From Polymorphobacter megasporae (lineage in GTDB: Bacteria > Pseudomonadota > Alphaproteobacteria > Sphingomonadales > Sphingomonadaceae): a stretch of DNA of 64,000 nt. The stretch is from NCBI RefSeq assembly GCF_018982885.2, contig NZ_CP081848.1, positions 2,294,001-2,358,000 of the forward strand. The letters are read 5' to 3'. Under the pieces are notes generated by a model, which saw nothing but the letters and a program-made list of their open reading frames with translations, made no database searches and was not told the origin of the DNA. The translations under genes were made by a program, and so were the position numbers. Below are positions 27,543 through 37,298 of the stretch, in pieces. The stretch's first letter is position 1; every line of letters begins with the position of its first letter.

Positions 27543-30070
27543 CCCATGCTGGCGAGCTTGATCGTCGGGACCGCGCTCGCTCCCTGCAGGAAATAGCGAT
27601 CGGCGATGGCCCCCGACAAACGCATCAGGGTGCGCTCGAACTCGAGGATCTTCGGGTCGTCGAGATGCGCGGCGTCGCTGGTCTCGACCTCGGTCGCGAG
27701 CGGCAGCAGGATGCGATCGGGTTCTTCGAGCATGCCGTCGTCGAGCAGCGCGGGCAGCGCGTCGAGATGATCCTTGAGCGCCTCTACCTGGAACGCCAGC
27801 GAGCGGGTATTGAAGCTATCGAGCACGACCATGTCGCGCACAGGGACCAGCGCCAACCCGACGAGGTAGCGCGAGCGATAGGTGATCTGGCTGTCGACGA
27901 GGTCGAGGAGCAGGTCGAGATCGTCGGTCGTCGACGTCTCGGTCGCGAAGGTCCGCGCCATCCGGCAGGCATTGATGCCGCGTTCGATCCGCCGGCCCAT
28001 GTCGAGGAATCGCCATCCCGCGACGCGGATCATGTTCTCCTGTGCCAGCCCCGACAGCGCCGCGAGAATCTGCAGCGCGCTTTCGATCTGCTGGAGCGCC
28101 TCCGCTTCCGAATGCGGTGTCCGGTCGGTTTCCGCCAGCTCGGTCTCGAGGTTGAGCAGCAATGCCCAGAAATCGGCCGACAGGCGCTCGCGCATGCTTG
28201 CGGCGGTGCGCCGTGCGGCCCGGACCAGATAGATGACCGAGCCATACGCCTTCTGATCGCGCAGCGTATCGCAGGCCGCCTCGAGCGACCCTCGGCCCAG
28301 CGCGGTCTCGTCGAGCGCCCCCCAGTCGATCAGCAATTTCTGCAGGCCGGCCAGCGTCTCACCGCTGGTGTGCGTCGCCGACTCCGATGCCATCAGACTG
28401 GTACACAAGCTCCGCGCGAGGCGCAGCGTCGCCTCGGCGCGCTCGACGTAGCGACCAAGCCAATACAGATTGTCGGCGGCGCGGCTCGGCAGATGGCCGA
28501 GTTTGCGGCGGACGGCGACCTCGTCCTTGGCGGCGAGCAATGTCACGCGTTCGACCGGCTGATCGTCGATCACCCAGACATCGGCGGTGCACGCTTCGTC
28601 GCCCATCGAGATCGCCCGTGCATCGGTGCGGTCCGACGTCCGGCAGAATCCGCCCGGCATGATCTTGAAGCCATCGGCGGTCCACGCTGCGTAAACGCGG
28701 AGGACGAAAGGCGCGGCCTTGAGGTGGTTGTCGCGCAGGACCGGCATCGTCGAGAGGCGGACGACCTCCTGACCCACGTAGTCGCCCGGGCGATCGCGGA
28801 GGCGGGCGCGCAGATCGTCGCGCTCGGCCGCGGAGAGATCGGCAAAAAGGCGCGCCTTTGGCGGGCTTCCGTCGCCAACTCCGTTGAACGCCGGACCAAT
28901 CACCAGCGAATCGAGATTATGGTGGACGCGGTCGGCCTCGGCTGCCTGGCCGCACCACCACGTCGCGATATTGGGCAGCTTAAGCCCTTCGCCGAGGACC
29001 TGGCGGCACAGCTTGGGCAGGAAGCCGAGCAACGCCTTCGATTCCATCACCCCGGTGCCGGGCATGTTGACCATCGCGACGCCGCCCGCGCGAATTGCTT
29101 CGAGGATCCCCGGCGTGCCGAGCCGCGACGCGCCATTGAGTTCGAGCGGGTCGAGGAAGTCGGCGTCGACGCGACGCAGGATGACGTCGGCGCGCTTGAG
29201 CCCAGCAATGGTGCGGACATAGACCTTGCCGTCGCGGGCGACGAGATCGGCGCCTTCGACGAGCAGGAAGCCGAGGTAGCGCGCGAGATGCGCCTGTTCG
29301 AAATACGTCTCGCTGAATGGCCCCGGCGTCAGCAGGCAGATGCGCGGATCGCTGCGGCTGGCGCTTGCGGCGAGCCCTTGGCGCATGCCGTCGAAAAACG
29401 GTGCGAGGCGCTGGACGTTCATTGCGTTATACAGCGCCGGATAGGCGCGCGACAGGACGAGGCGGTTCTCGAGCGCATAACCGCCACCCGACGGGGCCTG
29501 CGTCCGATCATCGAGGACCCACCATCGGCCGTCCGGCCCGCGACCGAGATCGGCGGCATAAATCTGCATCTGGCGGCCGCCCGGCGGCCTGACGCCGCGC
29601 AGCGCCCGGATGAAGTCGGGGCTGCCGCTCAGCGCGGCGGCAGGCAGCGCGCCGCTGTCGACGAGGCGACCCGCGCCGTAGACGTCCTGGAGGATCATCT
29701 CGATCAGGTTGGCCCGCTGCTCGACGCCCTCAGCGATCTGCGCCCATTCGCGATGGCCGAGGATGAGCGGGAGCGGGTTCAGCGGCCAGCTGCGCTCGTT
29801 TTCCTCGCCGTAGATCCGGTACGACACCCCGGTGTCACGGATATGCCGCGTTGCGAGGGCGAAGCGGTTGCGCGCCTCATCGTGGTTGTATTCGGCAAAC
29901 CCGGCGAGGAACCGCAGCCAGTCCGGCCGCGGGCGGCGCATGACGTCAAACAGCTCGTCGGGTACGCCGGACAGCGTCCGGTAATTCCGCAGCCACGACG
30001 ACAGCCGCGCCGCCGATGCCGGGTCGAGGTCTTGCGGCTCGCGCGGTGCGACCGACGCTTCAGTGGCCAC
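27539..30070 (-). CDS. Circularly permuted ATP-grasp fused to alpha-E domain
   Basis: 843 residues. The N-terminal ~480 residues are a circularly permuted ATP-grasp (CP_ATPgrasp; [38 protein letters not shown] family pattern, [38 protein letters not shown]). The C-terminal ~310 residues are an alpha-E/DUF403 helical domain ([37 protein letters not shown]). In many genomes these are two separate genes; here they are fused. The predicted activity is ATP-dependent peptide-bond formation. GTG start overlaps the DUF2126 stop by 11 bases. Confidence 0.9.
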   Translation of the reverse strand: MATEASVAPREPQDLDPASAARLSSWLRNYRTLSGVPDELFDVMRRPRPDWLRFLAGFAEYNHDEARNRFALATRHIRDTGVSYRIYGEENERSWPLNPLPLILGHREWAQIAEGVEQRANLIEMILQDVYGAGRLVDSGALPAAALSGSPDFIRALRGVRPPGGRQMQIYAADLGRGPDGRWWVLDDRTQAPSGGGYALENRLVLSRAYPALYNAMNVQRLAPFFDGMRQGLAASASRSDPRICLLTPGPFSETYFEQAHLARYLGFLLVEGADLVARDGKVYVRTIAGLKRADVILRRVDADFLDPLELNGASRLGTPGILEAIRAGGVAMVNMPGTGVMESKALLGFLPKLCRQVLGEGLKLPNIATWWCGQAAEADRVHHNLDSLVIGPAFNGVGDGSPPKARLFADLSAAERDDLRARLRDRPGDYVGQEVVRLSTMPVLRDNHLKAAPFVLRVYAAWTADGFKIMPGGFCRTSDRTDARAISMGDEACTADVWVIDDQPVERVTLLAAKDEVAVRRKLGHLPSRAADNLYWLGRYVERAEATLRLARSLCTSLMASESATHTSGETLAGLQKLLIDWGALDETALGRGSLEAACDTLRDQKAYGSVIYLVRAARRTAASMRERLSADFWALLLNLETELAETDRTPHSEAEALQQIESALQILAALSGLAQENMIRVAGWRFLDMGRRIERGINACRMARTFATETSTTDDLDLLLDLVDSQITYRSRYLVGLALVPVRDMVVLDSFNTRSLAFQVEALKDHLDALPALLDDGMLEEPDRILLPLATEVETSDAAHLDDPKILEFERTLMRLSGAIADRYFLQGASAVPTIKLASMG

Positions 30071-33000
30071 GGAAGCGTCGAAGGTCGAGCGTCAGCGGAA
30101 ACTCGGGCGTCGACTTGAGCGGCGGCGGCTTGATGATGCCGGGCGTATGACCATTCTCGTCGAAGCGCGCTTTGCGCCGCGCCTGCGCCTCGTAGAAGTT
30201 GACCGGGAAGGTCTCGTAGTTGCGCCCGCCGGGGTGGACGACGTGATAGACGCAGCCGCCGATCGAGCGGTTGTGCGCCCGGTCGATGATGTCGAATGTC
30301 AGCGGCGCGTCGACGTCGTGGGTCGGGTGGAGGCCGCTGCGCAGCTTCCACGCCTTGTAGCGGACCCCGGCGACCGCCTCCATCGAGTTGCCCGTGGCGG
30401 TCATCGGCAGCGCCCGGCCGTTGCAGGTGATGACGTGGCGCTCGGGGTTGAAGCCCTCGACGAGCACCTGCAGCCGCTCGACCGAGGAATCGACGAAGCG
30501 AACGGTCCCCGAATTCGACCCCTCCTCGCCCATGACGTGCCACGGCTCCAGCGCGTGGCGCAGTTCGAGCGAGACCGGGCCGTACTGGACCCGGCCGTGG
30601 ACCGGGAAGCGGAACGCGCGTTGTGCCTCGTACCACTGGCTGTCGAAGGCGTAGCCGGCGTTGTTGAGGTCGGCGAGGACCTCCTTGAAATCCTCCCAGA
30701 CAAAATGCGGCAGCATGAAGCGATCGTGGAGCCCGGTTCCCCAGCGTACCAGCGCGCCGTCCTGCGGTTTGCGCCAGAACCATGCGATCAGCGCGCGGAT
30801 CAGCAACTGCTGCGACAGGCTCATCCGGGCGTCAGGCGGCATCTCGAAGCTGCGGAACTCGAGCAGCCCGAGGCGGCCGGTCGGGCCGTCGGGCGAGTAG
30901 AGTTTGTCGATGCAGATCTCGGTGCGGTGGGTATTGCCGCTGACGTCGGTCAGCAGGTTGCGCAGCAGCCGATCGACGAGCCACGGTGCCGGACGCTTGG
31001 CCTTCGGCCCGGGGATCATGTTCAGCGCAATCTCGAGTTCGTACAGCGCGTCGTGGCGCGCCTCATCGATCCGCGGGGCCTGGCTCGTCGGCCCGACGAA
31101 CATGCCGGCGAACAGATACGACAGCGCCGGATGCCGCTGCCAATAGATCAGCAGGCTTTTCAGCACGTCGGGCCGCCGCAGGAACGGCGAGTCCGCCGGG
31201 CTGACGCCGCCAACGACGACATGCGCGCCGCCGCCGGTGCCGGTATGGCGCCCGTCAATCATGAACTTGTCGGCACCGAGGCGAGTGACGCGCGCATCGT
31301 CATAGACGCCGTTGGTGATGTCGACCGCCTCGCGCCAGTTCGCGGCGGGCTGGACGTTGACCTCGATCACCCCGGGGTCGGGCGTCACCTTGAGGACGCC
31401 CATCCGCAGGTCGGCGGGCGGCGGATAGCCTTCGATGCGGATCGGCAGGCCCTCGGCGGCCGCTGCAAGCTGGGCGATCAGTTCGAGATAATCCTCAAGC
31501 CGAGAGATCGGCGGCATGAAGACGTACAGCACTCCGTCGCGCGCCTCGACGTTGATCGCGGTCCGAACTGCTGGCGGTTTGCGCGACGCATGCTTGTGCT
31601 TCGCAGCCTTGGGCGCAGCGGCAGGCTCGACCGTGCTGAAATCGGGCAACGTCTTGCGTTCGACATATGGGTCGAGCGGGACGATGTGCGGATAATCCTT
31701 GTCGTCGAGCGCCGGCAGTGTGTCGAGCGGGAGTCGCAAACCGAGCGGCGAATCGCCGGGAATGACGAACAGCCCCTCGCGAGTGAACGTCCACGCTTCG
31801 CTCAGCCAGCCCTTGCCCTCGGACTTGCCGAACGACCGGCGCAGCGGCAGGACGTATCCAACCGTTTTCGAGAGGCCGCCCTGCATCGCCCGGCGCAGCC
31901 GTGCGCGCGCAAGCGGCTCGTCGATCGCCGCCGTGTCGAGGTCGAGATTATCGGGGAGGTCGCCCTCGGTCTTGATGAAGTGCAGCGCGTCTTCGCGCGC
32001 CGGAATGACCATCGCCGGATCGACGCCGAGCCGCGTCGCCAGCCGCGTGATCAGCGCCTCGGCATCGGCAGTGGTGACACCCGCCTCGACGCGCAGCGGA
32101 TCGAGCGTCACTTCGGGCCAGATCGGCAGGCCGTCCTTGCGCCAGTACAACCCGAGTGCCCAGCGCGGCAGCGGTTCGCCGGGGTACCATTTGCCCTGGC
32201 CGTAATGCAGCAACCCGCCCGTGCCGAAGCGGTCCTTCAAGCGGTGGAGCAAGGCCTCGGCGATGATCGGCTTGGTCGGTCCCGACGCGTCGATATTCCA
32301 TTCATCGGCCTCAAAGTCGTCGATGGAAACGAAGGTCGGCTCGCCGCCCATCGTCAGCCGGACATCCTGCTTCTGCAGTTCGGCCTCGACCTGCTCGCCG
32401 ACCGCGTCGAGCGCGTCCCAGTCGACATCCTCGAACGGGCGCGTGATCCGGATCGGCTCGACCAGCCGCGACACCGTCATCGAGAATTCGAAGTCGTCGG
32501 CGGGGCGGCTCGCACCACCGGTGATCGCCGCGGCCGAGCGGTAGTGGGGCGATGCCGCGAGCGGGATGTGGCCCTCGCCGCAAAGCAATCCCGACGTCGC
32601 GTCGAAGCCGATCCAGCCGGCGCCGGGGATGTAGACCTCGGCCCAGGCGTGCAGGTCGGTGAAGTCGGTGCGGGTGCCCTGCGCCCCCGAAACCGGGTCG
32701 ATGTCCGCCTTGAGCTGGATCAGATAGCCCGAGACGAAACGCGAAGCGAGCCCCATCCGGCGGAGCAGCTGGACGAGCAGCCACGCGCTATCGCGGCACG
32801 ACCCGAGCGCGAGCGCGAGCGTTTCGTCGGGGGTCTGCACCCCCGCCTCCATCCGCACGGTATATTCAACCGCGCGGGCGATCTGCGCGTTGACGCCGAC
32901 GACGAAGTCGACCGTGCCTTTGCCGTCGAGATCGAGGCTGGCGAACATCGCTTCGAGCAGCGGACCGTCGTCATCGACCGCGAGATACGGCGAGAGATCC

Positions 33001-33335
33001 TGCGCAAGCTGCTCGGGATAGCTGAACGGCAGCGTCGTCGCATACGGCTCGACGAAGAAGTCGAACGGATTGATCACAACCATCTCGGCGGTCAGGTCGA
33101 CGACGATGCTGAACTCGGTCGTCGGCTCGGGGAAGACGATGCGCGCGAGCCAGTTGCCGTGCGGGTCCTGCTGCCAATTGATGAAGTGCGCCGCCGGCGT
33201 CACTTTCATCGAGTAACTCGGGATCCGCGTCCGGGTATGGGGAGCCGGGCGAAGCCGTACCACGTGCGGACCGAGCGTAACCGGTTCGTCGTAGCGGTAG
33301 CGGGTTACGTGGTTGAGGGCGGCAATGATCGACAG
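30060..33335 (-). CDS. Transglutaminase-like N-domain + DUF2126 protein, non-canonical start
   Basis: About 1090 residues. Part 1 (to about 290) is a transglutaminase domain ([19 protein letters not shown], Cys; [23 protein letters not shown], His and Asp). The rest is DUF2126 ([55 protein letters not shown]). The conserved N-terminus of this family, S-I-x-x-A-L-N-H-V-T-x-Y-R-Y-D, is encoded upstream of the first GTG (33263), in frame, starting with CTG at 33335. Between the upstream gene's TAG (33411-33413) and this point there is no in-frame ATG, GTG or TTG. I therefore place the start at CTG 33335; the reading frame is the same as that of the upstream gene. Confidence 0.85.
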   Translation of the reverse strand: MSIIAALNHVTRYRYDEPVTLGPHVVRLRPAPHTRTRIPSYSMKVTPAAHFINWQQDPHGNWLARIVFPEPTTEFSIVVDLTAEMVVINPFDFFVEPYATTLPFSYPEQLAQDLSPYLAVDDDGPLLEAMFASLDLDGKGTVDFVVGVNAQIARAVEYTVRMEAGVQTPDETLALALGSCRDSAWLLVQLLRRMGLASRFVSGYLIQLKADIDPVSGAQGTRTDFTDLHAWAEVYIPGAGWIGFDATSGLLCGEGHIPLAASPHYRSAAAITGGASRPADDFEFSMTVSRLVEPIRITRPFEDVDWDALDAVGEQVEAELQKQDVRLTMGGEPTFVSIDDFEADEWNIDASGPTKPIIAEALLHRLKDRFGTGGLLHYGQGKWYPGEPLPRWALGLYWRKDGLPIWPEVTLDPLRVEAGVTTADAEALITRLATRLGVDPAMVIPAREDALHFIKTEGDLPDNLDLDTAAIDEPLARARLRRAMQGGLSKTVGYVLPLRRSFGKSEGKGWLSEAWTFTREGLFVIPGDSPLGLRLPLDTLPALDDKDYPHIVPLDPYVERKTLPDFSTVEPAAAPKAAKHKHASRKPPAVRTAINVEARDGVLYVFMPPISRLEDYLELIAQLAAAAEGLPIRIEGYPPPADLRMGVLKVTPDPGVIEVNVQPAANWREAVDITNGVYDDARVTRLGADKFMIDGRHTGTGGGAHVVVGGVSPADSPFLRRPDVLKSLLIYWQRHPALSYLFAGMFVGPTSQAPRIDEARHDALYELEIALNMIPGPKAKRPAPWLVDRLLRNLLTDVSGNTHRTEICIDKLYSPDGPTGRLGLLEFRSFEMPPDARMSLSQQLLIRALIAWFWRKPQDGALVRWGTGLHDRFMLPHFVWEDFKEVLADLNNAGYAFDSQWYEAQRAFRFPVHGRVQYGPVSLELRHALEPWHVMGEEGSNSGTVRFVDSSVERLQVLVEGFNPERHVITCNGRALPMTATGNSMEAVAGVRYKAWKLRSGLHPTHDVDAPLTFDIIDRAHNRSIGGCVYHVVHPGGRNYETFPVNFYEAQARRKARFDENGHTPGIIKPPPLKSTPEFPLTLDLRRFRGH

Positions 33336-33410
33336 GGCATTTACCGTATTTGGCGAGGGGAGGTCAGCATAGCGAGCGCCCCGGCCATCGGCAACGCTCG
33401 CCGCGGCGAT

Positions 33411-34238
33411 CTATGCAGCAGTCAATTCGACCGAGCTGACCTCGTCGGTGTGAACCTTGAAACCGTTGAGCCAGACCGGTCCGAAGGTCGTCGTAAGCGC
33501 GGTGTCGGTGGCATCGCGGCCATGCGCCATCAGTATGCGGCCGATGCGCGGGTGGTTGTGACGGGCGTCGAAGACGTGCCAGCCGCCGCCGAGATAGACA
33601 TCGAACCACGCATGGAAATCCATCGCGGTCGCGGCTGGCGGAACCCCGATATCGCCGAGATAGCCGGTGCAGTAGCGCGCCGGGATATTCATGCAGCGGC
33701 ACAGCGCGATCGCGAGATGCGCGAAGTCGCGGCACACCCCGACGCGGTGCTCATGGCCCTCGTTTGCGGTCCGTGTCGCATCGGCATGCTCGTAGCCGTA
33801 TTCGAGCCGGTGGTGCGCGTATTCGACGATCGCCTGGACGCGGCCCCAACCCGGTTCGACATGCCCGAACAAGCTCCACGCCAGCGCCGACATCCGGTCG
33901 GTCTCGCAATAGCGGCTGCCGAGCAGATAGATCAGCGCGTCGTCGGGAACGTCGTCGACTGGATGTTGAATGGCATCGAGATATTGCGGATCGGGCATGC
34001 CGCTGTCCTCGACCACGACGTCGCAACTCAGCACGGTGTCGCCCGGCGGGAGCACCATCCGCGTGCAGATGTTGCCGAACTGGTCGATATAGTCGCGCGT
34101 CGGCAGCGCCGGGCTGGTCACGACCGCCTGCGGCGTCCGCAGGTCGGCGGCGCGCAAGGGATGGACCTTGAGCATTGCGGTCATCGCCGTCGGGACATTG
34201 ACCCCGAGGATAAGTTCGTAGCCGGCGCGGATCAGCAT
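33411..34238 (-). CDS. Transglutaminase family protein
   Basis: About 275 residues from ATG 34238 (MLIRAGYELILG); a longer frame to 34295 is likely non-coding. Begins with the 'GYELILGVNVPTAMTAML' strand pattern of the transglutaminase-like COG1305 group and contains the triad: Cys in HRVGVCRDFAHLAIALCR, His in DFHAWFDVYLGGGWHVFD, Asp in VFDARHNHPR. First gene of the four-gene operon. It ends with TAG, after which the next gene continues in the same reading frame. Confidence 0.9.
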   Translation of the reverse strand: MLIRAGYELILGVNVPTAMTAMLKVHPLRAADLRTPQAVVTSPALPTRDYIDQFGNICTRMVLPPGDTVLSCDVVVEDSGMPDPQYLDAIQHPVDDVPDDALIYLLGSRYCETDRMSALAWSLFGHVEPGWGRVQAIVEYAHHRLEYGYEHADATRTANEGHEHRVGVCRDFAHLAIALCRCMNIPARYCTGYLGDIGVPPAATAMDFHAWFDVYLGGGWHVFDARHNHPRIGRILMAHGRDATDTALTTTFGPVWLNGFKVHTDEVSSVELTAA

Positions 34239-34382
34239 CGAGGCCTCGTCAGATATGCGCGAATCGCACCGCGCTGCTGCTGACACGCTTGCCACGAACC
34301 GGCGTCAATTTCCCAGCGATTCGATGCGATCGTTAAGAATAATTGGCGACTAACGACCGCTCGACTTTCGCGTCATCGAACT

Positions 34383-34555
34383 TCATCCGTCGCCTGCCGC
34401 CATTCGGTGAGCGATGTCGGTCCGCGGCTCGCCAAGTAGATCAGCGAGGGCGTGGATCTTCATCGTCCGACCGCTGTAGAAGACCTTAATGGCCACGGCT
34501 TGGGCCCCTTTGCGCCGCCGGAACGACGGTGCGCCTTGACGTAACGATCGTCGCC
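34383..34555 (-). pseudogene. IS5-family transposase fragment
   Basis: Joined minus frames give DDRYVKAHRRSGGAKGPKP, then GRTMKIHALADLLGEPR, matching the conserved 'D..YVKAHRSA.GGKGG...QAIG.SRGGRTTKIHALAD' block of IS5 (IS427-group) transposases. Only about 55 residues survive, with a frameshift between the two parts and no terminal repeats. It lies downstream of mesD; the remaining 90 bases up to 34295 show nothing. Confidence 0.65.
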
Positions 34556-34672
34556 AAGGCCGCATCCGATAACCAGCACAACACTCCCGCAACAGCCAAG
34601 CCCTCCGAAAAATCGGAGACTCTCCGAACCAGTACTCTGCGTCGGCATCGGGCTGCTGATTGGGCTTGGACC

Positions 34673-35701
34673 CTAGGTCGTGATCTCTCTCCGAACGATG
34701 CTCGCGCCTGCGCTCAAAGCGGCCAATTTGCCTTGCGCTACGCGGCGAGACAACGGCGCCATGCCGCAGTTCGTCGACGGATAGAGCTTGTCGGCATCGA
34801 CAAACTTTAGGGCCTGTCGCAGCGTGTCGGCCACTTGCTCAGGCGTTTCGATGCTGTCGGTCGCCACGTCGATGGCGCCGACCATCACCTTCTTGCCGCG
34901 AATGAGTTCGATCAGGTCCATCGGAACGTGCGAATTCTGGCATTCCAGCGAGATGATATCGATGCTGGATTCCTTCAGCTTGGGAAAGGCCTTCTCATAT
35001 TGCCGCCACTCGGATCCTAAAGTCTTCTTCCAGTCGGTGTTGGCCTTGATCCCGTAGCCGTAGCAGATGTGAACGGCCGTCTCGCACTTAAGCCCCTCAG
35101 CCGCCCTTTCCAGAGTCGCAACGCCCCAGTCATTCACTTCGTCGAAGAAGACGTTGAATGCCGGTTCGTCGAACTGGATGATATTCACGCCGGCGGCTTC
35201 GAGTTCCCTGGCTTCTTGATTGAGGATCTTGGCGAACTCCCACGCCAGCTTCTCGCGGCTCTGATAATGGTCATCATAGAGAGTATCGATCATCGTCATC
35301 GGTCCGGGCAACGCCCATTTTATCGGCTGCCCGGTTTGCCGGCGCAGAAATTTAGCATCTTCGATAAAAACCGGATTTTTGCGTTCGACGGTGCCGACCA
35401 CCGTCGGCACGCTAGCGTCGTATCGATCGCGGATCCTGACAGTCTTCCGCGTCTCAAAATCAACCCCGTTGAGATGCTCGATAAACGTCGTGACGAAATG
35501 CTGGCGCGTCTGTTCGCCGTCACTGACGATATCGATGCCGGCCTGCCGTTGATCGTCCAATGACAGACGCAAAGCGTCTTGTTTGCCATCGACCAGATCT
35601 TTGCCATCTAACTTCCACGGCGACCAAAGCGTCCCGGGTTGCGCAAGCCAGACGGGCTTGGGCAAGCTGCCGGCAGTCGAAGTAGGTAGCAATGTGTTCA
35701 T
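34673..35701 (-). CDS. mesD: MesD, folate-independent core methionine synthase
   Basis: 342 residues, only the catalytic zinc domain of MetE without the folate-binding N-domain. Zinc ligands are visible: His211 and Cys213 (HICYGYG), Glu253 (SLECQNS) and Cys312 (STNCGMAPL). The combination with a DUF1852 gene immediately upstream identifies the MesD family of aerobic bacteria (Price and colleagues), shown genetically to need neither 5-methyl-tetrahydrofolate nor cobalamin but to need the DUF1852 partner and oxygen. It methylates homocysteine to methionine; the methyl donor is not established. Twenty-five bases separate it from mesX, so they are co-transcribed. Confidence 0.9.
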   Translation of the reverse strand: MNTLLPTSTAGSLPKPVWLAQPGTLWSPWKLDGKDLVDGKQDALRLSLDDQRQAGIDIVSDGEQTRQHFVTTFIEHLNGVDFETRKTVRIRDRYDASVPTVVGTVERKNPVFIEDAKFLRRQTGQPIKWALPGPMTMIDTLYDDHYQSREKLAWEFAKILNQEARELEAAGVNIIQFDEPAFNVFFDEVNDWGVATLERAAEGLKCETAVHICYGYGIKANTDWKKTLGSEWRQYEKAFPKLKESSIDIISLECQNSHVPMDLIELIRGKKVMVGAIDVATDSIETPEQVADTLRQALKFVDADKLYPSTNCGMAPLSRRVAQGKLAALSAGASIVRREITT

Positions 35702-35726
35702 GGTAGCGGCCTTATGTCTTGATGAA

Positions 35727-36710
35727 TCAGAGCGTGAGACTTGCGGACCATTGCTCGAGTGCGGTCTGATAGGGCTTGATCAGGCGTTCCTCGGTGAACC
35801 TGCCCTGCTCGACAGCTAGTCTGCTGCGTTCTTCACGATCGTAGACGATGCGAGTCAGCGAAAAGTCCTGGTACTTAAGACTTGGCTGATAGCGTTCTGC
35901 GGCTGCAGAGTTGGCGTTGTAAATTTCAGGCCGATAGATCTTCTGGAAAGTCTCCATCACACTGATCGTGCTGACCAGCTCAAGATTGGTGTAGTCACCA
36001 ATCAGGTCGCCAAGATGGTAAAAGGCGAACGGCGCGACGCTGTTCGGGGGCATGAAATAGCGAACTTTCATCCCCATCTTGGCGAAATATGCGTCGGTGG
36101 CTGAAAACTCGTCGTTACGATATTCGAAACCCAGTATGGGGTGCTTGTTCGTGGTCCGGTGATAGGTCTTGCTGCTCGACACGCTCAGACAGATGACCGG
36201 CGGCTTGCAGAAATTTTCCCGATAGTCGCTCGAACTCAAAAAGTGCTTGAATAAATTGCCATGCAGGTCGCCGAAACCTTGCGGATCGCCAGATCCGGGG
36301 TGCGTCTTCAGGTGCTCCGACAGCAGAACATTGAAGTCATAATCGCGCACATAGGACGAGAAGTTATTGCCGACGATGCCGTCGATCCGCTCCTCGGTCT
36401 TTCGATCAACGATCTTTGTCTGAAGGATTTCGATCAGCGGGAAGACGTCGTCACGTCCTTCGGCATCGATACGCAACTCGACCGAGACAATCTCGAGCTC
36501 GACCGTGTAACGATCGCCCCTCGGATTGTCCCAGTGCGCGAGTGAATTGAAGCGATTGTCGATCATGCGCAGGGTATTGCGCAAATTTTCCCGCCGGCTC
36601 TCGCCCCTTGCCAGATTGGCGAAGTTGGTTGTGATGCGGGTATTGTCGGCGGGACGGTAATTCTCGTCGAACGCAATGCGATTTATCGAAAAGGCAAAGA
36701 TTGTAGGCAT
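35727..36710 (-). CDS. mesX: MesX (DUF1852), obligate partner of MesD
   Basis: 327 residues with the DUF1852 signature throughout (FAFSINRIAFDENYRPADNTRITTNFANLARG, RMIDNRFNSLAHWDNPRGD, ICLSVSSSKTYHRTTNKHPILG). No signal or known cofactor motif. It is required with oxygen for MesD activity in studied bacteria, so it may generate or deliver the methyl group. It is the first gene of the mesXD transcript, about 140 bases after the cobalamin riboswitch. The start ATG follows AGGTGA. Confidence 0.9.
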   Translation of the reverse strand: MPTIFAFSINRIAFDENYRPADNTRITTNFANLARGESRRENLRNTLRMIDNRFNSLAHWDNPRGDRYTVELEIVSVELRIDAEGRDDVFPLIEILQTKIVDRKTEERIDGIVGNNFSSYVRDYDFNVLLSEHLKTHPGSGDPQGFGDLHGNLFKHFLSSSDYRENFCKPPVICLSVSSSKTYHRTTNKHPILGFEYRNDEFSATDAYFAKMGMKVRYFMPPNSVAPFAFYHLGDLIGDYTNLELVSTISVMETFQKIYRPEIYNANSAAAERYQPSLKYQDFSLTRIVYDREERSRLAVEQGRFTEERLIKPYQTALEQWSASLTL

Positions 36711-36850
36711 CGACCGGTCACCTGCTTTTGCCGGACGAGAGGGCCGAAGGAAGAGCGCACAGGACCGGCAAGCCGGCGCCGAAGCCCCAGCCCTTGAGTC
36801 AAGCGCGATCCACCGGAGGAACCCCCGTCCGAGGAACGTATCGCGTCGGA

Positions 36851-37058
36851 GGCAGGTCTACTGACTTACGGGTCAATGCGACGGTCCCGGCCTTCCCAGC
36901 ACCCTTGCGGGTGCCAGTGACACGAAATGGAGCCGCCGCTCGCCGCTTACAGTTGCGGGGGCAGCGCCGGATTCCGCTCTACGAGCGCCACCGGCTTCCC
37001 GTCTTAGCCCCGTCGCCCGGCTCATCTCTGAGTCGGAAACGGGGAACCTCGACAGGTC
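36851..37058 (-). promoter_or_regulatory. Cobalamin riboswitch upstream of mesXD
   Basis: Read on the minus strand, the conserved cobalamin aptamer blocks occur in order: GGGAAGCCGGTGG (37000-36988), CCCCCGCAACTGTAA (36961-36947), CACTGGC (36919-36913), GCTGGGAAGGC (36900-36890) and GACCTGCC (36858-36851). This is the complete B12-box core. A further hairpin (about 36845-36820, CCGA...TCGG) and 140 bases of leader precede mesX and could form the expression platform. Binding of adenosyl- or methylcobalamin should reduce mesXD expression, the usual logic for B12-independent isozymes. Confidence 0.95.
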
Positions 37059-37059
37059 G

Positions 37060-37088
37060 GTTACACACCCAATGGCCATACGTGTCAA
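37060..37088 (-). promoter_or_regulatory. Promoter of the mesXD transcript
   Basis: On the minus strand TTGACA (37088-37083), a 17-base spacer, then TGTAAC (37065-37060). This perfect -35 box and good spacing place the transcription start near 37053, at the 5' edge of the riboswitch. Confidence 0.75.
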
Positions 37089-37093
37089 CAGGC

Positions 37094-37113
37094 ATATAAA
37101 GACATCTTTATAT
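37094..37113. promoter_or_regulatory. Palindromic operator upstream of mesXD promoter
   Basis: ATATAAAGACATCTTTATAT is a perfect 9-bp inverted repeat with a two-base centre, in an AT-rich patch directly upstream of the -35 box. Its shape resembles operators of SahR/SamR-type ArsR-family methionine regulators in alphaproteobacteria; that assignment is from memory and unverified. It may add S-adenosylhomocysteine-dependent control to the B12 riboswitch. Confidence 0.65.
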
Positions 37114-37298
37114 CGTTATGAGACGCACATGTGGTTCGACATGACGGTGATCTAGGTTGTCTCGCCCCGACCTATTATCGACGTCGCTGGATAGTGAATG
37201 ACTGGCAGCTTTCAGAAAGCGGACAATCACGTTGAAAATGGCGAGTTGTAGATCAACGAATGCGGCAAAGTTCTGCGATCGCCGCGTCTCGGTGGCGT

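Noticed and set aside
27665-30118. An 817-codon plus-strand open frame opposite the ATP-grasp gene
   Set aside because: Same reason: shadow of a real gene, low-complexity Arg/Asp/Ala composition, no family match.
30063-34283. A 1406-codon plus-strand open frame opposite the DUF2126 and transglutaminase genes
   Set aside because: It is antisense to well-supported genes, has no domain and is a consequence of GC-biased codons on the coding strand.
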